Source: Prorocentrum cordatum
Lineage: Eukaryota > Sar > Dinophyceae > Prorocentrales > Prorocentraceae
Length of the DNA stretch: 64,000 bases
Assembly: GCA_963575745.1 (NCBI GenBank)
Contig: CAUYUJ010000181.1
Coordinates: forward strand, 264,207 to 328,206
Reading direction: 5' to 3'
Numbering within the stretch: the stretch's first letter is position 1; each line of letters begins with the position of its first letter. This document shows positions 58,164 through 64,000 of this stretch, piece by piece. A program made the translations under genes and the position numbers. The notes under the pieces were generated by a model. The model was not told the DNA's origin and searched no databases. It saw only the letters and a program-made list of their open reading frames with translations.

Positions 58164-61100
58164 TCAGGTGGTGTGATCCTGGCTGGTGGTGGGGTCCTCG
58201 GTGTAGATGTCCAACGGTACATATAGCTGTAGCAGCTCATGATCAACATGTTCCAAGGTCGATCCACGGGCGTAGTAACGTTCCTGCCAGGATGTTTGAA
58301 TGGCTTGCGCCATGTATCTTGATAATTCCGATGGTAACTCCTTATTCTGGGCCATTTTGTCACTTCCTTTGTTGTTACGTCCAATGCTGGCTTCATGGTA
58401 CTGGTGTCTGCAGCGGCAGCTGTCATTCCTCCTGTTGATCAGGGTGCTGAAGCTGCTGCAAGATACCTGGAGAATGGTAGTGGGCTTCCTGGAAGTCTGG
58501 CCCATTGAGCATTGGTCAATCGTAATCGTGCATACATTTGGTAACTTCATGAGCGCTCGCATCTCAGGGATAATCCAGCATGATGGGGCTTGTGGTCGCC
58601 AATTCCTCCTCGGATGTACCAGCAGCATGGGTATGTAGTGTTTTGCGCATGCCGCTGCCAAGAAGATCGATGCCCGCATTAGCAAGTTGTCCAACGTGAC
58701 TTGTTGTCGGTAACGCATCTCATTATTTGGTAAGCCCCATAAATATTGCGATGAACGTACTGGGGGAGGTCCTGCATATCCTTCAACTTGATGATACCTG
58801 GCGCCACACCAGGTCTCGCAAGGCGGTTCTGCTAGAATGCCCAATATATGCCCTTCGGCGACCATCCTCGCGAACTTGAGAATATTTTGCCAGTGTGTGA
58901 GGTCTCCAGCCTCAGATAGTGCAACATCTACTTGTAGTACCACGCAGCTGAAATCATGTTGTTGTTCTATCCAGTCTTGCAGATCCCCTGGCCTTCTTCG
59001 GCCTGAGAATAGATGAAGTACATATTTGCACGTAGGCAAGTGAGTAGGTGCAACTCGTGAGATTGCCTCCTCCGCTTCAATGTCGTCAACGTCTGCTGCG
59101 TCTGGGTGGTCGTAGCCTCGGCGTACTTGCGGGTGGACAGGAACATGTTGAGGTGGCTGCGGTGGTGGAGGTACTTCGTCATCTGGAGCATGTTGGCCGT
59201 AGTCTTCTACTTGCTGCAGCCGATGTGTTTTTCGACGTTGGGGTGCATCCCGTCTGACTGGTTGTATTGCCTTCGATGCTCCATAACCTTGCTGCTTAAG
59301 TGCTGCTATCGTTGCTCTGTCCTGCTCTTGGCGTTTGTGGACTTCAGCATCGGACAGTGGCGCCATTGTGCTCTTGAGCACCTGCAGACATTCTGATACT
59401 CGACGAAGATGTACTAGTAGTCGTGGTCTGGAGTGATGTTCACTCTTGCACGCGTGACAGTAAGATCCAGCTGCATAGCGTTGTGCCGTGTCGATAACGC
59501 GGTGGTCTCGGTGGATGTGGCCTGTCAAGGTGGCGATGTCGGCGTATTCATGCCCACATATGTAGCAGAAAACTGTGTGTCGGTTGTTGATAGCATGATC
59601 TGCATCCTTGGGCTCATGTCCTTGAAGCTTTGCCAGTGCTTGCTTCCATTCCTGTAGATGATGTTCGTCTTGTTGCTGTGCACGGCATCTGTCCCATGCT
59701 TGCTTGAGCAGCCTTCTGAACGCCGAGGGGCCCTTCACTATGTTGTCGACCCATGCCTGCAAGGTCCTGTGTAACATGGGGTCGTCTGGGCCTGTGTTCA
59801 TGTGTGTTGCAATCCAAGCAAAGTCCTGCTTGAGCTGCGCTGCCCAGCCAACCTCGACTTTCTCGCGATTCCAAGTAAGGTCCAACATCTCGAGCAGTAT
59901 TGTGGGACCAGCTTCCAGTAATGCAACTAGATATCTGAGTCGCCGAAGTCGTATTCCTGCTTGGAGCGGCGGCTTCTTGGCTTCGTACAGCACTTTGCAA
60001 GTTCTTGGTCGCTGCCCATCTTCATCAGGGAGGTGAAGCCGTAACGCTGATCGATATGTTTTTTGATATGCTGCTTCGAGCGCTTTCATCTTCGTGTTGC
60101 TGACTTCGGCCCAAGTCTCGGCGTGGTACCCCAGGTGCACATTGATGTGGGTGTCGGCTATCTTGACTTTTGTCTCGCTGCTGAGAGGCAATAACTTGTT
60201 AATTGATTTCCGTACTGGTCCCGCTGCGTCTCGGTGCCGATTCAAGTTCCTGGCGACCTGGGTGCCCACTGCGCCGTCCTTGTCGATCACCGTACCCAAG
60301 TGCTTGTAGCATACCTCCACATGCACAACTAACCCATATCTCCTGGAACTGATGGTGGCTGGGGACTTGCCATATACCTGCTTCTTGGTGGGTCCCGAGC
60401 CTGGGCCTCTGATGGATGGTACTAAGGCTGTCTTGGTGCGCTTATAGTTGACCTCGAAGCCGTAGAGCAGCATGGCTCCATGGACCGTGTCCGCTGTCTT
60501 CCGCATTGCCATCAGCATTATATCATTTCGAGCCTGCACCACGAACAATGCATCGTCAACAAACGATACATCAGTCAATACCCTTTGTGCTGTCCTGTGT
60601 CTGGAAAGGCTCGGGTATCTGTTGTCTCGCTCTGGAACCTCGTAGCAAAGTCCTTGAGCCTTGAGGGATTCCGAGGCGTACTCCAAGGGCTTCGTAAATA
60701 TAACGTTGAACAGGTAGTCCGCCAGGGAGTTGCCTGGTCTCGTGCTTCGCCTCGATACTGCCACTTCCTCAGTGTCTGCCATGCCAAAGTGCGTCAGGCG
60801 ATGCGTTTCCACCAACTGTTGGGCTAGGTGGGGTCGATCCTCCAGGTGCTGCATCAGAACCGGTGCTTCCAGTGCCAAATGCGTGAGCGGCTTCAAGGCA
60901 TTGGGGATGCTACACTTCTGCATAATATACGTTATATCTTGCTGTTCTGGGTCGTACACCTTTGTGTCTATGCCCAGCTGCCGTATGACTCTGTGAAACG
61001 CTGCTCGCAAGTCGATGAAATACACGAACCCTGATTGTTTTTCGTACTTGAGGAGCTGAAGGAAGGTAGTGACCGTGTGTCCTGCCATGGCTGTAGAGCG

Positions 61101-64000
61101 TTTGGCTCTTCCTCCTGTCTGGGTGTCACGCATCATGATGTTGACCATGCTTGCCAAGCTTCTGCGCAGGTACTTGTGGTAGTGCTTGGACACCTCGCTG
61201 TTAAGCAGGATCAGTCTGTAATACTCATTCCATGCCGCCTTATCCGCTGACTTGGCCAAGCTGATGCCAATACCATGCTTGAATATAAGTGGTTCCTGAA
61301 GTAGTAACCCCGCCTTACACATAACTGGATGGTACAGTCGGGCCAGTGGTCCAGAACCCGCCTTGAGAATCCCAGCACTGACGCCGTCAGTGCCTGGTGC
61401 CGTACCCCACTTTCCGCTGCTGAAGCTGTGCTGTAGCCATGGGAGCGGCGGGATCTGGTCCAAATCCAGCACCGTATGCATCGCTGCGGTGTTGACTTCC
61501 GTGTTGTAGCGGTCTTTTATCTCTCTGGTGCTGAACAATGTGGCATCTTCCTGCTTGGCAAAGTGCACCAGACGACTCCGAGCAACTTTCTCATCTTCAT
61601 CAAGAACCTCTCCAGCATCATCCTCGTTGTAAGGCGCTGGGCCTCCTGCTGGTGAACGTCTCGAACTTCGTGTCGGGATCCTCCCACCATGGCGTAGGAG
61701 TGCTCTGGTTGCTGCTCCTTCCTGTTTGCTGTCATGGTTGGCGATGCTGCCTTGGAGTTCGTTGGCTATTTTTTCCAAGTGTGCTGCGCGGTCCTGTCGC
61801 AATAGCTTCGTTAGTACTGGCTTGGTGTCTGACAAGAATAATCGGGCTCCTGTTGATAACTCCCCTCCGCTGTCATCGTCATTTAGGTCCAAGATCATGT
61901 AAAACTGTCTGGCTTCTTTAAACCAGGCGTCTTGCTCGGTGGCCTTGGTAAGTTCATCTTTCGCGGAGTACTTCTTCAGGTTGTCCCAAGCTTTGGTATC
62001 CGACAAGGTCGTGGCGCTCCTCAGCGCACGCGTGACGAACCTGCGATACCTGACCAACTTCATCGTTGTCCGCGTAATGTATGGCTGCCGTGGGGTAAGT
62101 GTGTCTGGCTTGAAAATCGCTCCTGCAATACTGACCACAGCACCATTTATTTCTTCCATCTGCTTGTTGGCATCCGTTTCCCAACTGTGCAATGGGAGAT
62201 TACTTAGTTGGTCGCAGAAAATCTGTTGTCGTTGACGATCTTGTAGCTTGACCCTGTCAATCGCTCTCTGGCTTGTGGAACTTCTCCGCGGCTCCACCAG
62301 TAGACTCGTTCTTGCTATGACAGGTACATGATCTTGAGCGATGGTGCCCGTGTCGAAGTCCTGCAAGGTTTCAACGCTGGTTGTGCCTTGCAGATACTGC
62401 TTGCTCGTGGCGATGTAGTCGATACGTTTCTCACGACCTCCATCTGTTGTGTACGTAGCTTTCTCCTGATGATCAATGATTGTGTTCAATAAGTGCACTT
62501 TGTAAATACTAGCAAATTCTCTGATACGTTCAGCATTGTCATCATCCTTATCCTCGACCTTGTGGACCAGTCCCCCTACTCCTGGGGAGGGTATGCTCGA
62601 AAATGTTGCATTTGCATCTGCGAAAACAATAGTTGGCGGCCACTTCTGGCTGAGTTGCCAGAGCTGCTTCCACCATTTGACTCGTACTGCATGCTTGGAC
62701 CCTTTTTCGTGATGTGGAACATGCCATACATGGATCGTCTCGTGTACTATGGGTGTTCTTATACATGCGATTAGTAGCCTTTCCGACCGATGGACAATCC
62801 GTATGTGTTTCTTCTCGAAGAAGTGCTCCTTCTGCTGGCTGGTGGCATACGGCACGTCATAGCTGATCAATAATGATACCCCAAGCTTCTCCTGCTTGGA
62901 GCTGGTCTGCCGAGAGTTGAACTGCATATATCCATCTCCACTAGTATATTCCTCCGTGAAAGTGGTCTCTTGGATTCCAGCAATCTGCACCCCTTCATCT
63001 CGCAATTGGAGTCGCATCAACTGACCTCGTTGGTGCTTGATGTGTTTCGTAACGGCGCATCGACTCTCCCTGTTCGCAAAGGTCATCTGTTCCTTGTCGT
63101 CTACGATGGTCCTCTGTGCGTTGTACGTAGCAAGGTTCAAGTTCAGGGTCGTCTTGGCTTTGAGGGTAACCTTTGCTGGTTGCTCAGTAGCAGTAGGAGC
63201 GGGCTTGACAGGTAAGGGGTTCTTTCGGATAACCACTTCCTTCTCCGCCTGCATGAGTTGGTATGAAAAACTCAGTCCATCTCCGTTTGCTGGGGGATAT
63301 GCTCGACCATCCTGAAAGTTTGTGTCTCGTAGAAAACTCCAGTGCATATGTTTCGTGACCTTGAGTTCATCAACGATGGCCATAGGGAGCGGGCAGTCCA
63401 CTTCGAGGTCGATGACCACATCAGCAGTTGTCAAGTACTTCTTTGTGTGGTACCTGGCAATAGAATCGCAAAGTTCGTTCCAAGGTTGTCCAACATGACC
63501 TTTCACGTGTTCAACCATAGTATGCCTCGTTCTTCGCACTGTATCGTATGTGCTTATTGCTAGAATAGAAATGGGATCGTCCCTGGACGTGGCTCTTGTG
63601 ATAATGTCAATGGCTCCTTGCGAATCTGTTAGAATGGTAGTGTCTGTGGTGTCCTCAAGTTGGTACGCCAGCAACAGCGCCCAAATAATAGCTACCAGTT
63701 CTGCCTGCGTGGAGTCCAGGAGAGTGTAGTCGATGTCCAGGGAGGTACTGTCTTTGATAATGTGTCCAATCTGTCCATGGAAATGGAAATTATCTTCACT
63801 CTGTGAAACAAGCGCCAAAGCCCAGCTGGATGCTTCCTTGATCTTCGGTACCGAGGCGTCCGTATAAATGAAATAGTGTGTGGGGTCCACCTCGGTAAAC
63901 TTGGTCAAGGTGACGGCTGCTTGGGCGAACTCGTGGACGTCTGCACCCTCTGGGATTTCCTGCAGGATGATCCACTTGTCCTTGCCCTCCAAGCGCTTGG
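58164..64000 (-). CDS. Retrotransposon polyprotein: RNase H - EEP nuclease - RT - C2H2 - methyltransferase-like
   Basis: Uninterrupted frame of over 1940 codons, stop TGA at 58164, open at the window edge, so the N-terminus is missing. Residues counted from 63992: RNase H about 40-180 (YTDAS, AEL, TDSQ, and D176 in ELCD); EEP endonuclease about 285-565 (TYNAQ, GIQETT, ADANAT, QDHVPV); reverse transcriptase about 830-1240 (FIDLRAAFHRV with D994, FVDD near 1145); two C2H2 fingers at about 1476-1530 (CYICG...H...H and CHACK...H); then HLFSGRRRPGD (about 1660) and AEPPCETWCGAR (about 1722), resembling motif I and the PPC motif of cytosine-C5 methyltransferases, ending with IDQCSMGQ and KPTTIL. 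It copies itself through target-primed reverse transcription (family knowledge). All catalytic residues seem present, so it looks young or intact. The order, with RNase H before the nuclease, and the methyltransferase-like tail are unusual. The last ~100 residues are hydrophilic. Confidence 0.9.
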   Translation of the reverse strand, partial: KRLEGKDKWIILQEIPEGADVHEFAQAAVTLTKFTEVDPTHYFIYTDASVPKIKEASSWALALVSQSEDNFHFHGQIGHIIKDSTSLDIDYTLLDSTQAELVAIIWALLLAYQLEDTTDTTILTDSQGAIDIITRATSRDDPISILAISTYDTVRRTRHTMVEHVKGHVGQPWNELCDSIARYHTKKYLTTADVVIDLEVDCPLPMAIVDELKVTKHMHWSFLRDTNFQDGRAYPPANGDGLSFSYQLMQAEKEVVIRKNPLPVKPAPTATEQPAKVTLKAKTTLNLNLATYNAQRTIVDDKEQMTFANRESRCAVTKHIKHQRGQLMRLQLRDEGVQIAGIQETTFTEEYTSGDGYMQFNSRQTSSKQEKLGVSLLISYDVPYATSQQKEHFFEKKHIRIVHRSERLLIACIRTPIVHETIHVWHVPHHEKGSKHAVRVKWWKQLWQLSQKWPPTIVFADANATFSSIPSPGVGGLVHKVEDKDDDNAERIREFASIYKVHLLNTIIDHQEKATYTTDGGREKRIDYIATSKQYLQGTTSVETLQDFDTGTIAQDHVPVIARTSLLVEPRRSSTSQRAIDRVKLQDRQRQQIFCDQLSNLPLHSWETDANKQMEEINGAVVSIAGAIFKPDTLTPRQPYITRTTMKLVRYRRFVTRALRSATTLSDTKAWDNLKKYSAKDELTKATEQDAWFKEARQFYMILDLNDDDSGGELSTGARLFLSDTKPVLTKLLRQDRAAHLEKIANELQGSIANHDSKQEGAATRALLRHGGRIPTRSSRRSPAGGPAPYNEDDAGEVLDEDEKVARSRLVHFAKQEDATLFSTREIKDRYNTEVNTAAMHTVLDLDQIPPLPWLQHSFSSGKWGTAPGTDGVSAGILKAGSGPLARLYHPVMCKAGLLLQEPLIFKHGIGISLAKSADKAAWNEYYRLILLNSEVSKHYHKYLRRSLASMVNIMMRDTQTGGRAKRSTAMAGHTVTTFLQLLKYEKQSGFVYFIDLRAAFHRVIRQLGIDTKVYDPEQQDITYIMQKCSIPNALKPLTHLALEAPVLMQHLEDRPHLAQQLVETHRLTHFGMADTEEVAVSRRSTRPGNSLADYLFNVIFTKPLEYASESLKAQGLCYEVPERDNRYPSLSRHRTAQRVLTDVSFVDDALFVVQARNDIMLMAMRKTADTVHGAMLLYGFEVNYKRTKTALVPSIRGPGSGPTKKQVYGKSPATISSRRYGLVVHVEVCYKHLGTVIDKDGAVGTQVARNLNRHRDAAGPVRKSINKLLPLSSETKVKIADTHINVHLGYHAETWAEVSNTKMKALEAAYQKTYRSALRLHLPDEDGQRPRTCKVLYEAKKPPLQAGIRLRRLRYLVALLEAGPTILLEMLDLTWNREKVEVGWAAQLKQDFAWIATHMNTGPDDPMLHRTLQAWVDNIVKGPSAFRRLLKQAWDRCRAQQQDEHHLQEWKQALAKLQGHEPKDADHAINNRHTVFCYICGHEYADIATLTGHIHRDHRVIDTAQRYAAGSYCHACKSEHHSRPRLLVHLRRVSECLQVLKSTMAPLSDAEVHKRQEQDRATIAALKQQGYGASKAIQPVRRDAPQRRKTHRLQQVEDYGQHAPDDEVPPPPQPPQHVPVHPQVRRGYDHPDAADVDDIEAEEAISRVAPTHLPTCKYVLHLFSGRRRPGDLQDWIEQQHDFSCVVLQVDVALSEAGDLTHWQNILKFARMVAEGHILGILAEPPCETWCGARYHQVEGYAGPPPVRSSQYLWGLPNNEMRYRQQVTLDNLLMRASIFLAAACAKHYIPMLLVHPRRNWRPQAPSCWIIPEMRALMKLPNVCTITIDQCSMGQTSRKPTTILQVSCSSFSTLINRRNDSCRCRHQYHEASIGRNNKGSDKMAQNKELPSELSRYMAQAIQTSWQERYYARGSTLEHVDHELLQLYVPLDIYTEDPTTSQDHTT

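Overview
The window reads as nuclear DNA of a dinoflagellate, possibly a Prorocentrum/Polarella/Symbiodinium-like alga (genus is a guess). The reasons are a perfect 22-nt copy of the dinoflagellate spliced leader on the minus strand at 14852-14873, coding sequence scattered as short exons with GT, GC and GA donors, many (CCT/GGA)n microsatellites, GC-rich DNA, and retroelements of the dinoflagellate kind. No bacterial operon, rRNA, tRNA or CRISPR array was seen. Nearly all recognisable coding sequence is on the minus strand.

Layout. 1-3.1 kb: a long CCT microsatellite and an ORF with a roughly 24-residue acidic repeat. 3.1-6.8 kb: the largest compact gene, about 1194 codons, two exons and one apparent 1-nt indel; function unknown. 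8.1-12.9 kb: two frame-broken coding blocks, one with a PARP-like zinc finger and one with an HMG-box-like domain. 13.8-14.9 kb: a coding segment preceded by the spliced leader, i.e. a probable re-integrated mRNA, with a decayed leader at 13.5 kb. 16.5-17.8 kb: remains of a LINE-type element (reverse transcriptase tail plus RNase H).

21.6-54.3 kb: ten minus-strand exons that join in phase into one gene of about 396 residues with signal peptide, GGLNN motif, HxRxGD motif and [12 protein letters not shown]-terminal motif, that is, an O-fucosyltransferase-family (PF10250-like) enzyme. The gene would span about 32.7 kb. Its introns (up to about 15.6 kb) hold a decayed LINE at 29.9-34.1 kb, a 2-kb inverted-repeat element with a 102-bp tandem array at 43-45 kb, satellites and microsatellites, and another frame-broken coding block at 45.6-46.9 kb.

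55-58 kb is mostly microsatellite. 58.2 kb to the window edge is one uninterrupted minus-strand ORF of over 1940 codons, open at its 5' end: RNase H, endonuclease/exonuclease/phosphatase, reverse transcriptase, two C2H2 fingers and a C-terminal C5-methyltransferase-like domain. It is a young-looking retrotransposon.

Exon models are hand-built from reading frame, splice-site phase and family resemblance; no transcript or database evidence was available.
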